NCBI GenBank assembly: GCA_002529645.1
Contig: NAEP01000046.1
Span: forward strand, 1 to 64,000
Length of the DNA stretch: 64,000 bases
Source: Candidatus Lumbricidiphila eiseniae
GTDB lineage: Bacteria; Actinomycetota; Actinomycetes; Actinomycetales; Microbacteriaceae
Direction of reading: 5' to 3'
The notes beneath the pieces are model-generated. The model saw only the letters and a list, made by a program, of their open reading frames with translations. It was not told the DNA's origin and did not search any database. Below are positions 1-7,979 of the stretch, piece after piece (within the stretch, counting starts at the first letter, position 1; each line of letters starts with the position of its first letter). The position numbers and the translations under genes were made by a program.

Positions 1-2160
1 GGTGGCACGTTGACGTGCACGGCTGGCTCGTATGTGGTGACGCAGGCTGATGTTGATCAGGGTCGTATTGAGGGCCGGGCATCTGCCTCTGGTCAAGCCC
101 CAACTCCCGCAGGGGGGACAGCCCCGATCCGAACGACCTCGGAGACCTCGTCTTCCGGGGTGGTGACGGTGACGCAGACTAAGGGATTGTCGGTTGTGTG
201 GGGTGCTGCTCCGACGGCGGCGCCTCGTGCGGGTGATCGTGTGTCGTATTCGTTTGTTGTGACCAACACGGGGAATGTGACAATGTCCGAGGTTCGGGTT
301 GAATATGCTGGGGTGTCGGGTCCTTCCTTGAATGTTGTGTGCCCGACTCAGTCGTTGGCTCCGGGTGGCACGTTGACGTGTACCGGGTCGTATACGATGA
401 CGCAGGATGATGTTGATGGTGGTCGTGTTTCGGGCGCTGTGAGGGCCTCTGGTCAGGCTCCGACACCGGCGGGAGGAACCGCTCCAGCACGGACAGTGTC
501 GCAGGTTATCACGGGGACTGCGGTGATTACACACTCTCCGGGGTTGTCGATTGTCAAGAGCGCGGCTCCGGCGACGGTGTCTCGTGTGGGTGAGAGTGTG
601 TCCTACTCATTTGTTGTGACCAACAACGGAAACGTCACAATGTCTGATATCCGAGTTGTGGACAACCTGGCGGATTCGGCGTTGACGGTCACCTGTCCGG
701 CTACCGGGCAGCCGTTGGCTCCGGGTGGCACGTTGACGTGCACGGCTGCGGCGTATGCGGTGACGCAGGCCGATGCTGATCGTGGTCGTATTGCGAGCAC
801 TGCGGTGGCCTCCGGTCGGGCTCCAGCTGTGGGAGGACTCGATCCGGAGCGGACGGTGTCGGAAGGCTCATCCTCCGGAGTAGTGACGGTGACGCAGACT
901 AGGGGATTGTCGGTTGTGAGGAGTGCTGCTCCGGTGACGGCGTCTCGTGCGGGTGATCGCGTGTCCTACTCGTTTGTTGTGACCAACACTGGAAACGTGA
1001 CGATGTCTGATGTTCGGGTTGTGGATGAGTTGGTGGCTCCTGCGGGTCCTGCGTTAAACGTGACGTGTCCGACTCAGTCGTTGGCTCCGGGTGCGACGTT
1101 GACGTGTACGGCTGCTGGTCCCTATGTGGTGAAGCAGGCTGATGTTGATCGTGGTCGTGTTGAGAGTCGGGCGGTGGCTTCTGGTCAGGGTCCAACTCCG
1201 GCGGGAGGGACTACTCCTGAGCGGACGGTGTCGGAAGGTTCCTCTTCGGGAACTGTGACGATTGCCCATACCCCGGGATTGTCGGTTGTCAAGAGTGCGA
1301 CTCCGGCGAGGGTGTCTCGTGCGGGTGAGAGTGCGTCCTACTCGTTTGTTGTGACCAACACGGGGAACGTGACGATGTCCGATATTCGGGTTGTGCATGA
1401 GCTGGTGGCTCCTGCCGGCCCTGCCTCGGCTGTTGTGTGTCCAGCTGCTGGGCAGCCATTGGCTCCGGGTGCCACACTGAGGTGTACGACTGCTCCGCAT
1501 GCGGTAAGACAGGCTGATGTTGATCGTGGTCGTGTTGTGGGTCACACGGTGGCCTCAGGCCAGGCTCCAACTGTGGGAGGAGTCGCTCCTGAGCGGACGG
1601 TGTCGGAGAGATCATCCTCCGGGACAGTGACGGCTGCGCGTGCTCCGGGGTTGTCGGTTGTGAAGAGTGCGACTCCGACGAGGGTGTCTCGTGCGGGTGA
1701 TCGTGTGTCGTATTCTTTTGTTGTGACCAACACGGGGAACGTGACGATGTCTGATATCCGGGTTGTGGATGACCTGGTGGCACCTGCTGGTCTTGCCTGT
1801 TCAGCTGCTAGTCAGACCTTGGCTCCGGGTGACACGCTGACGTGTGCGGCCGGCCAGTATGTGGTGACGCAGGCTGATGTTAGGCGTGGTCGTATTGCGG
1901 GCACGACAAAGGTATCGGGTCAACCGGTGACTCCCGCCGACGGCGCGGTACCGTCACGTACTGTGGCGGAGCCCTCGTCTGCTGACACCGGGGTCGTTGA
2001 GGTTATTGTGCCGAAGTCTGCTGCGAGTGGTTTAGCTCGAACCGGAGTCAGTCCGCTCATTCCGTTCGGTGGTGCCGGGGTGTTGATGCTTCTCGGTGGT
2101 GTGATTCTCCTCATCGCACGACGTCGTCAGGCTGCGAGCGCGCCACATACCACAACATAA
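1..2160 (+). CDS. Repeat-rich sortase-anchored surface protein (5' end missing)
   Basis: The frame is open from the first base, so the N-terminus lies outside the window; 719 residues are visible. It is built of tandem repeats of about 120 residues of the DUF7507/DUF11-like kind, starting near visible residues 62, 181, 302, 426 and 550 after one partial repeat. Each has a GLSVVKSA-type opening, a YSFVVTNTGNVTMSD core, a C..Q.LAPG.TLTC segment and a QADVDRGR segment. The C-terminus has LARTG (residues 678-682), a hydrophobic helix and an RRR tail. LAxTG is the form used by class E sortases of actinobacteria, so covalent wall anchoring is likely. The role (adhesion or surface layer) is inferred. 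The repeats are also close at DNA level, so copy number may vary by recombination. Confidence 0.88.
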   Translation, partial: GGTLTCTAGSYVVTQADVDQGRIEGRASASGQAPTPAGGTAPIRTTSETSSSGVVTVTQTKGLSVVWGAAPTAAPRAGDRVSYSFVVTNTGNVTMSEVRVEYAGVSGPSLNVVCPTQSLAPGGTLTCTGSYTMTQDDVDGGRVSGAVRASGQAPTPAGGTAPARTVSQVITGTAVITHSPGLSIVKSAAPATVSRVGESVSYSFVVTNNGNVTMSDIRVVDNLADSALTVTCPATGQPLAPGGTLTCTAAAYAVTQADADRGRIASTAVASGRAPAVGGLDPERTVSEGSSSGVVTVTQTRGLSVVRSAAPVTASRAGDRVSYSFVVTNTGNVTMSDVRVVDELVAPAGPALNVTCPTQSLAPGATLTCTAAGPYVVKQADVDRGRVESRAVASGQGPTPAGGTTPERTVSEGSSSGTVTIAHTPGLSVVKSATPARVSRAGESASYSFVVTNTGNVTMSDIRVVHELVAPAGPASAVVCPAAGQPLAPGATLRCTTAPHAVRQADVDRGRVVGHTVASGQAPTVGGVAPERTVSERSSSGTVTAARAPGLSVVKSATPTRVSRAGDRVSYSFVVTNTGNVTMSDIRVVDDLVAPAGLACSAASQTLAPGDTLTCAAGQYVVTQADVRRGRIAGTTKVSGQPVTPADGAVPSRTVAEPSSADTGVVEVIVPKSAASGLARTGVSPLIPFGGAGVLMLLGGVILLIARRRQAASAPHTTT

Positions 2161-2170
2161 AGGCCCGGTT

Positions 2171-2204
2171 TGCAGCGGTCGGTAACAAAACCCCGACCGC
2201 TGCA
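2171..2204. terminator. Hairpin between convergent genes
   Basis: Perfect 12-bp inverted repeat (2171-2182 with 2193-2204) around a 10-nt loop, 10 bases after the stop of the surface-protein gene and before the convergent GntR gene. There is no T-run, which is common for actinobacterial terminators. Bidirectional termination is inferred from position. Confidence 0.6.
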
Positions 2205-2297
2205 GGCCGGTCGTGCGCTGGGAATTCCCGACTGGGTTCGTACGAAGTTGAGAACTCGTGCCCGAGGATAGCGCTCGAGCTTGGGAGATGGGGAGTG

Positions 2298-3155
2298 TCA
2301 GCCGTAGAACCCGCGCAGCAGTGCTTCGGTTCCGGCGAGATGTTCCGCCATGGCAGATGCCGCGGCATCCGGCTGGCCACCTAGTACGGCCCTGACGATG
2401 GCAGCGTGCTGCTTGTTGGAGTGGGCGATGTTGGGGGTGAGCAGGGGAAACCCATCGAGCAGTTCATTGACGCGTGCACGAATATCCGCGACGAGGGGGA
2501 TAACGCTGGGTGCACCGATAATCTCCGCAAAGAGCAGGTGTAGGCGGGAGTCAGCGATACGATAGGTCGCGAGGGCGGCACCCTGACACTCCTGGTGGGC
2601 CCGCCAGATGCGGTCACGATCGCTTGCGCTGAGAGTACAGTCCGCGCTGCGCCGCGCAACGCCGACCTCCACTACCGAGCGGAGAGTGAGGGTGTCGGTG
2701 AGTCCGGCTGCGAAGAGCAAGGTATCCTCCCGATCTGGCACGGGGGACAGAGACGGGAGGATGTCCGCGACGAACGTTCCACCGTTACGGCCTCGTCGGG
2801 ACACCACCCACCCGGCTTCGGTGAGCGAGCCAAGGGCTTCGCGAAGCCTGTTGCGACTGATATCAAGCATGCTCGCAAGCTCACGTTCGGTCGGAAGGCG
2901 TTCACCGGGGGCGATCAGACCCAAGCGGATCGACTGTAACAGTCGCTGCAGGGTTTCTTCAAAGACATTCGCGCTGCGTGGAGCGGTGAGGAGCAATGCA
3001 GCGCTCAGGCGCCTACTAGGACCCTCTGTTCGGGTCGCATCGGTAGCGCTGGGCGCACTGGATACACCGGGTGCTGTGGGTTGGTCGGGTGTTTCGGGTC
3101 GATCGGGTGTTTCGGGTGTTTCGGGTGGAATCGGGGCCCGTGGGTCATCCATCAT
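2298..3155 (-). CDS. GntR/FadR-family transcriptional regulator
   Basis: 285 residues. After a Pro/Glu/Thr-rich N-terminal tail of about 60 residues (repeats of the PETPD kind) comes a winged helix-turn-helix with GLIAPGERLPTERELA and the recognition helix SRNRLREALGSL, followed by an all-helical FCD-type effector domain. AGGATC about 6 nt before ATG serves as ribosome-binding site. It is the last gene of the minus-strand group that starts with the glutamine-synthetase-like gene at 7695, so it probably controls that group and the divergent permease. Its likely operator is the GCAAAAAGGTC motif at 7751 and 7869 (inferred). The effector may be ethanolamine or a gamma-glutamyl intermediate. Confidence 0.88.
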   Translation of the reverse strand: MMDDPRAPIPPETPETPDRPETPDQPTAPGVSSAPSATDATRTEGPSRRLSAALLLTAPRSANVFEETLQRLLQSIRLGLIAPGERLPTERELASMLDISRNRLREALGSLTEAGWVVSRRGRNGGTFVADILPSLSPVPDREDTLLFAAGLTDTLTLRSVVEVGVARRSADCTLSASDRDRIWRAHQECQGAALATYRIADSRLHLLFAEIIGAPSVIPLVADIRARVNELLDGFPLLTPNIAHSNKQHAAIVRAVLGGQPDAAASAMAEHLAGTEALLRGFYG

Positions 3156-3224
3156 CTGATCCTGAGTGTGCCCACCGCGACGGTATTTTCCGGGAAAGGA
3201 GGGAGAGGGGGAAAGAGGCCTGTG

Positions 3225-4013
3225 TCATAGCGGTGTGACGTAGGCCGAGCTGATTCCTCCGTCAACGAGAAACGTCGAGCCCGTGATAAACGACGAATCG
3301 TCACTCGCGAGGAACGCGACAGCCGCGGCGAGCTCCTCAGGTTCTGCAAAGCGGCCAACTGGAATGTGCACAAGTCGCCGCTGCGCACGTTCCGGATCCT
3401 TCGCGAACAGTTCTTGGAGGAGAGGGGTGTTCACCGGTCCCGGACAGAGCGCGTTGACGCGGATACCCTGTCGCGCGAACTGCACTCCAAGTTCGCGGCT
3501 CATTGCCAGCACTCCGCCCTTGGAGGCGGTGTACGAAATTTGCGAGGTCGCTGACCCCAGCACAGCCACGAAAGACGCCGTGTTAATAATCGAACCGCGT
3601 CCCTGCTTCACCATGTGCCTAATCGCGGCGCGCGAACAGAGATAGACCGATTTCAGATTGACATCCTGCACCTTCTGCCAGGCGGGCAACTCTGTGGTCT
3701 CGATCGAATCATCATCGGGCGGGGAAATGCCCGCGTTGTTGAACGCAACATCAACCGACCCGTAGACGCGGGCGGCTTCGTTGAAGAGATGGTTCACCTC
3801 GGTCTCTTCTGTCACGTTGACCCGCACAAAGAGTCCGTCAACAAGGGATGCCGCAGACTCTCCTGCGGTAGCATCCATGTCACCAATGACAACGCGAGCG
3901 CCCTCAGCAGCGAATCGTTTGGCGGTGGCGAGCCCGATGCCTGATCCGCCGCCGGTGACGATGGCAACCCGGCCAGCAAGGCGCTGTGTGAGATCGAGAC
4001 GAGGGATGGTCAT
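3225..4013 (-). CDS. SDR-family NAD(P)-dependent oxidoreductase
   Basis: 262 residues, classical short-chain dehydrogenase. TGGGSGIG lies near residues 20-27 (cofactor binding), followed by NNAG, a catalytic Ser, YTASK (Tyr and Lys of the catalytic motif) and PGPVNTPL. The C-terminus is the usual GSTFLVDGG. It lies 61 bp downstream of the aldehyde dehydrogenase gene in one transcription unit. If the cluster handles ethanolamine, this enzyme could oxidise the alcohol of gamma-glutamylethanolamide to the aldehyde used by the dehydrogenase; that substrate is inferred. Its ribosome-binding site and start codon are part of a 30-bp direct duplication (see 4001-4092), so an older start codon probably remains 62 bp upstream. 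Confidence 0.9.
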   Translation of the reverse strand: MTIPRLDLTQRLAGRVAIVTGGGSGIGLATAKRFAAEGARVVIGDMDATAGESAASLVDGLFVRVNVTEETEVNHLFNEAARVYGSVDVAFNNAGISPPDDDSIETTELPAWQKVQDVNLKSVYLCSRAAIRHMVKQGRGSIINTASFVAVLGSATSQISYTASKGGVLAMSRELGVQFARQGIRVNALCPGPVNTPLLQELFAKDPERAQRRLVHIPVGRFAEPEELAAAVAFLASDDSSFITGSTFLVDGGISSAYVTPL

Positions 4014-4092
4014 AATGCTCCTTCGGAGGATGCGGCAGTATCAACGGGCGGTTGCGGGTGGCGAGGGATGGTCATCATGCTCCTTCGGGGGA
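4001..4092. repeat. Two-copy 30-bp repeat, 62-bp period, at an ALDH-SDR gene junction
   Basis: Copies 4001-4030 and 4063-4092 match at 28 of 30 positions and are separated by 32 unrelated bases. On the minus strand each copy contains a CGAAGGAG ribosome-binding site and an ATGACCATCCC start. The upstream copy also holds the last codons and TGA stop of the aldehyde dehydrogenase, with TGATG overlap. From the upstream ATG translation stops after 21 codons; the downstream copy starts the real SDR. The layout suggests a 62-bp insertion split a formerly coupled junction. Confidence 0.85.
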
Positions 4093-5487
4093 CGCGGGAG
4101 TTGTGAGCACTGTACCGGTGGCCCCGGGATAGGGATCAACGGCAATAAATACATTCTTGGTTTCGGTGAATGCGAGTGGCGCGTCGGGACCGAGTTCCCG
4201 ACCGAGCCCGGACTGTTTGAATCCACCAAACGGGGTGGAGTAGCGCACCGAGGAGTGTGAATTTACTGAAAGATTTCCCGCTTCCACAGCGCGAGCAACG
4301 CGGATGCCGCGGCTGAGGTCACGGGTCCAGATTGACCCCGACAACCCGTAGCTGCTCGCGTTCGCAAATTCGATGGCATCAGCCTCATCTTCAAACGGGA
4401 ACACCGATACGACAGGGCCGAAGATTTCCTCGCGTGCGGCACGGGCATCACGAGCCGGGGTGAGCACGGTCGGCGGGTACCAGTTCCCGAGGCCCGTGGG
4501 GGCGGTGCCGCGGAACGCGACATCCCTCTCATCCGGAACGAACGCGGCCACTCGGTCACGATGGCTCGCGGTTACCAGCGGCCCCATCTCGGTGCCCTCG
4601 GCCGTCGGGTCGCCGACAACGACACCCTGCACGGCAGGCTCAAGCAGTTCCATGAACCGATCGTAGACGTTCCGCTCGACGAGGATGCGGCTGCGCGCGC
4701 AGCAGTCTTGTCCGGCATTCTCGAAGACACCGTAGGGCGCGGTGGCCGCCGCTTTTTCCAGATCAGAATCGGCGAACACGATATTCGCGGACTTGCCACC
4801 GAGCTCGAGGGTGACCCGAGTAATCTGCGTGGCACAGCCCGCCATAATGCGGCTGCCCACCTCGGTTGACCCCGTGAATACGATCTTACGAACCGTCTCG
4901 CTGGTGACAAACCGCTCGCCCACCACCGAACCTTTACCGGGCAGCACCTGGAACAACCCCTCGGGCAGTCCTGCCTCGAGACCGAGCTCCGCGAGTCGGA
5001 TGCTTGTCAGGGGGGTCCACTCGGCGGGCTTCAATACGACCGCGTTGCCCGCAGCGAGTGCGGGTGCAAAGCCCCACGACGCAATCGGCATCGGAAAGTT
5101 CCACGGTGTAATAACGCCCACGACGCCGAGTGGCTCAGCAAATGTGACATCCAAGCCACCCGCAACAGGGATCTGCCGCCCAAACAGTCGTTCCGGGGTT
5201 GCCGAGTAGTACTCGAGCACGTCTCGAACATGGCCTGCTTCCCACCGAGCCTGGCCGAGAGGATGTCCCGCATTCTGCACCTCCAACCCCGCGAGTTCTT
5301 CGATCGCGTCATCCACCGCGTCCGCGAAACGGCGGAGCAGCCGCCCCCGATCGGCGGGGGAGACCGCCACCCACTCGCGCTGTGCGCGGGAGGCGCGGGC
5401 AATTGCAGCATCCGTGGCCTCGACCGTCGTGGCCTCGACCGTGGTCACGATAGATTCAGTGGCGGGATTGATGATGGTGTAGCTCAT
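4075..5487 (-). CDS. Aldehyde dehydrogenase, PuuC-like
   Basis: 470 residues from ATG 5487, which overlaps the stop of the preceding gene as ATGA; a longer reading from 5643 would run through that gene and is not preferred. NAD-dependent aldehyde dehydrogenase with PWNFP, FTGSTEVG, LELGGKSAN (general-base Glu) and GQDCCA (nucleophilic Cys). The genes before it (a gamma-glutamyl hydrolase-type enzyme and a gamma-glutamyl ligase-type enzyme) point to gamma-glutamyl aldehydes as substrates, as in the putrescine Puu pathway. Here the aldehyde is probably derived from ethanolamine because the transporter next door is of the ethanolamine type. The last codons lie inside the 62-bp-period duplication at the SDR junction. 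Confidence 0.92.
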   Translation of the reverse strand: MSYTIINPATESIVTTVEATTVEATDAAIARASRAQREWVAVSPADRGRLLRRFADAVDDAIEELAGLEVQNAGHPLGQARWEAGHVRDVLEYYSATPERLFGRQIPVAGGLDVTFAEPLGVVGVITPWNFPMPIASWGFAPALAAGNAVVLKPAEWTPLTSIRLAELGLEAGLPEGLFQVLPGKGSVVGERFVTSETVRKIVFTGSTEVGSRIMAGCATQITRVTLELGGKSANIVFADSDLEKAAATAPYGVFENAGQDCCARSRILVERNVYDRFMELLEPAVQGVVVGDPTAEGTEMGPLVTASHRDRVAAFVPDERDVAFRGTAPTGLGNWYPPTVLTPARDARAAREEIFGPVVSVFPFEDEADAIEFANASSYGLSGSIWTRDLSRGIRVARAVEAGNLSVNSHSSVRYSTPFGGFKQSGLGRELGPDAPLAFTETKNVFIAVDPYPGATGTVLTTPASPEGA

Positions 5488-6347
5488 GCCGAGGTTCCTG
5501 TCGGGTGGGGAGGCGTGCAAAGGTGTTCTCGGGCAGCCCGGTATGCCCGTGCCGCCCTGATGAGCTCGCGGAAAATTCGCCGGTCGGACTGGTCTTCTTC
5601 CGGATGCCACTGCACTCCAATGGCAAAGTTCACTCCGGTGCACTCGACGGCCTCAATAACCCCGTCGGCGGACACCGCGGTCACCCGCAGATCGTGCGCG
5701 AGGGTGTCAACCGCCTGGTGGTGATAGACGGGAACGGTTATGTCCGGTTCTGAACCGTGCAGGATCGAGGCAAGAGTCGAGTCCGGCTTTATCGTGACCG
5801 GGACCCTGCCAAACTGTCCAGCACCGGGTTGATACGCCTCTGTGCCCACAGTGTCGGGCAGGTGTTGGATGAGGGTTCCGCCGAGCGTGACGTTCAGCAA
5901 TTGCATGCCGCGACAGATGCCGAGCAGCGGCAAGTGTGCCTCGAGTGCCGCCGCAATGAGCTGCTGTTCCCACTCATCACGATCGGTGCGCGGGGCGCTC
6001 GTGCGCTCGTGCGGACTCTGGCCGTATCGGGCTGGGTCAACGTCGGCACCACCGGTGATGATGAGTCCGTCGAGGGCAGCGAGCACCGAGCGGGCGATGT
6101 GCGCGGTGACCGGCTGCGGCGGCAGCAGGATCGCGATGCCACCGCAGTCGGTCACCCCGTCGAGGTACACCTTCGGCAGGAATGAGGCGGGCACGTCCCA
6201 GACGCCCGTCTGCGTCTGTTCGAGGTAGGTCGTCACGCCGATCAGCGGGGCGGTGGGGGTACCCGGAACCGGTGTGGTGGTGGCACCCGGAGCCGGGGTG
6301 GTGACCTCCGGCATCGAGTCATCCAGATCAGAGTCGTTCAAAGCCAC
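5484..6347 (-). CDS. Gamma-glutamyl hydrolase-like class I amidotransferase (PuuD-type, peptidase C26)
   Basis: 287 residues. Glutamine-amidotransferase fold with GLIITGGADVDP, the nucleophile elbow LLGICRGMQLLN (catalytic Cys) and VQWHPEE (His and Glu of the triad). Proteins of this type hydrolyse gamma-glutamyl amides such as gamma-glutamyl-GABA. The gene overlaps the glutamine-synthetase-like gene by 20 bp upstream and the aldehyde dehydrogenase by 4 bp downstream, so the three are very probably translated together. In the inferred route it would release glutamate from the oxidised gamma-glutamyl product (gamma-glutamylglycine if the substrate is ethanolamine). The N-terminal 30 residues are Thr/Pro-rich and not conserved. 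Confidence 0.9.
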   Translation of the reverse strand: MALNDSDLDDSMPEVTTPAPGATTTPVPGTPTAPLIGVTTYLEQTQTGVWDVPASFLPKVYLDGVTDCGGIAILLPPQPVTAHIARSVLAALDGLIITGGADVDPARYGQSPHERTSAPRTDRDEWEQQLIAAALEAHLPLLGICRGMQLLNVTLGGTLIQHLPDTVGTEAYQPGAGQFGRVPVTIKPDSTLASILHGSEPDITVPVYHHQAVDTLAHDLRVTAVSADGVIEAVECTGVNFAIGVQWHPEEDQSDRRIFRELIRAARAYRAAREHLCTPPHPTGTSA

Positions 6348-7695
6348 GCACCCGCTCCCAGTCTGTGATCGTCGCCCCGAACGCGGCCAGCTCTACGCGG
6401 GCGTAGTTGAGGTAGTGGTCGACAACTTCGTCGCCGAATGCCTCGCGGGCAACGACTGATTGTTGGAACAGGTCGGCGGCTTCGGCCAGAGACGCCGGGA
6501 CCCGCGACACACCGCTCTCGTAGGCGTTACCGGCGAAGGCATCTTCGAGTTCAAGCTTATGGTCGATACCGTACAGACCCGCGGCGATCATGGCCGCGAC
6601 GGCGAGGTACTGGTTGACGTCACCACCGGGTACTCGGTTTTCCACGCGCATTCCGTGCCCGTGGCCGACAACACGGTAGGCGCAGGTGCGGTTGTCCAGT
6701 CCCCAGGCAAGGGCCGTGGGTGCAAACGAGCCGGGCACGTAGCGTTTGTAGGAGTTGATGTTGGGAGCCTGGAAGAGCGTGAACTCTCGCATGAGGGCGA
6801 GCTGGCCAGCAAGAAACTGTCGAAAGAGGGGGGACATCCCGTGCGGAGCATCCCGGTCAGCGAAAACGGCACTGCCATCGGTGCCACGCAGGCTGATGTG
6901 GATGTGGCAACTGTTTCCCTCCCGCTCGTCAAATTTTGCCATGAAGGTGAGCGATGCACCGTGCTTGTCAGCGATCTCTTTCGCACCATTTTTGTACACC
7001 GAGTGATTGTCGCAGGTGGTGAGTGCCTCGGCGTAGCGGAATGAGATTTCCTGTTGGCCGAGGTTACACTCCCCCTTGACTCCTTCGCAGTACAGGCCGG
7101 CGGCATCCATCGAGTTGCGGATATCGCGCAGCATCGGCTCCATCCGCGTCGACGCGAGCAGAGCGTAGTCGATGTTGTAGTCGCTGGCCGGGGTGAGGTC
7201 ACGGTAGCCCTTGCGCCACGCCTCGCGGTAGGTGTCGTTAAAGACAAGAAACTCCAGTTCGGTGCCGACAAACGCGGTGAGGTCACGTTCGGCCAGGCGC
7301 GCCAATTGGCGCTGCAGGATGCGCCGGGGTGATGGTTCGACCGGGGAGGCGTCTGACCAGCGCAGGTCGGCGGTGACCAGGGCGGTTGCTTCCAGCCAGG
7401 GGACCAGTCGCAGGGTGGTGAGGTCGGGGACGAGCACCATATCGCCGTATCCGCGCTCCCAACTCGACATCGCATAACCGCCAACGGTGTTGTTCTCAAC
7501 GTCCACTGCGAGGAGGTAATTGCAGGCCTCGGCACCGTGTTCGGCGATGTCCTCAAGGAACAGTCTTGCGGATGTGCGTTTGCCGACAAAGCGTCCCTGC
7601 ATGTCGGCGAAGGCGACGATGACGGTGTCAACCTGTCGAGCATCAACGGTCGTGCGTAGGTCGTCGAGGGTGAGGTATCCGGTCGGCGGGTTCAT
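6328..7695 (-). CDS. Glutamine-synthetase-like gamma-glutamyl-amine ligase (PuuA/GlnA4-type)
   Basis: 455 residues, glutamine synthetase superfamily. It shows the N-terminal beta-grasp region, GTELEFLVF in the catalytic domain (metal-binding Glu), the GECNLGQQEISFRYAEA and CHIHISL segments, and NRVPGGDVNQYLA near the end. It lacks the regulatory features of housekeeping GlnA and resembles ligases that join glutamate to amines: PuuA (putrescine) and, in Streptomyces, GlnA4 (ethanolamine). First gene of the minus-strand operon, divergent from an ethanolamine-type permease, so gamma-glutamylethanolamide synthesis is the best guess. GGAGGAATCACCG precedes the ATG. Substrate cannot be decided from sequence alone. 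Confidence 0.9.
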   Translation of the reverse strand: MNPPTGYLTLDDLRTTVDARQVDTVIVAFADMQGRFVGKRTSARLFLEDIAEHGAEACNYLLAVDVENNTVGGYAMSSWERGYGDMVLVPDLTTLRLVPWLEATALVTADLRWSDASPVEPSPRRILQRQLARLAERDLTAFVGTELEFLVFNDTYREAWRKGYRDLTPASDYNIDYALLASTRMEPMLRDIRNSMDAAGLYCEGVKGECNLGQQEISFRYAEALTTCDNHSVYKNGAKEIADKHGASLTFMAKFDEREGNSCHIHISLRGTDGSAVFADRDAPHGMSPLFRQFLAGQLALMREFTLFQAPNINSYKRYVPGSFAPTALAWGLDNRTCAYRVVGHGHGMRVENRVPGGDVNQYLAVAAMIAAGLYGIDHKLELEDAFAGNAYESGVSRVPASLAEAADLFQQSVVAREAFGDEVVDHYLNYARVELAAFGATITDWERVRGFERL

Positions 7696-7750
7696 CGGTG
7701 ATTCCTCCGTACGTGGGCGGCCCGGGGATGGCCGAGGTGGGAACCCCGCT

Positions 7751-7773
7751 GCAAAAAGGTCTTGCTTCCGACC
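7751..7773. promoter_or_regulatory. Candidate operator, copy 1
   Basis: GCAAAAAGGTC, 8 bases, then GACC, matching the left half and core of the palindrome at 7869-7898 with the same spacing. It lies about 56 bp upstream of the ligase gene. Binding by the local GntR regulator is inferred. Confidence 0.6.
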
Positions 7774-7868
7774 ATTACATCACAGGAGGGACGGGTAGCG
7801 GTATGGTTGCGGCAGCCGGATTCGGCGACTTCGCAGCTTCCGGTTGGTGATGAGGTCGCTAGGAAAAT

Positions 7869-7898
7869 GCAAAAAGGTCTGTACTCCGACCTTTTTGC
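7869..7898. promoter_or_regulatory. Candidate operator, copy 2: perfect 11-bp inverted repeat
   Basis: GCAAAAAGGTC (7869-7879) and GACCTTTTTGC (7888-7898) form a perfect inverted repeat with an 8-nt spacer. A TATAGT -10-like box follows at 7903-7908, so a bound repressor would cover the -35 region of the permease gene. The core GGTC-N8-GACC is shared with copy 1. A terminator is unlikely because both adjacent genes point away from it. Confidence 0.7.
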
Positions 7899-7979
7899 CG
7901 TCTATAGTCATCCCCAGCATTGCAGTTCGAACAAGCCAACCTCCCTGCTTGGGACGAGCCTATGAGGAGACCAGTATTC

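Noticed and set aside
899-1783. Long open frames opposite the surface-protein gene
   Set aside because: They recur with the repeat unit and are composed of His/Gln/Pro/Ser-rich shadow translation.
5488-5643. Longer aldehyde dehydrogenase start
   Set aside because: It lies inside the preceding gene; ATG 5487 has the ATGA overlap typical of this operon and family length.
7869-7898. Rho-independent terminator reading of the inverted repeat
   Set aside because: Both adjacent genes run away from it, so it more likely acts as an operator.
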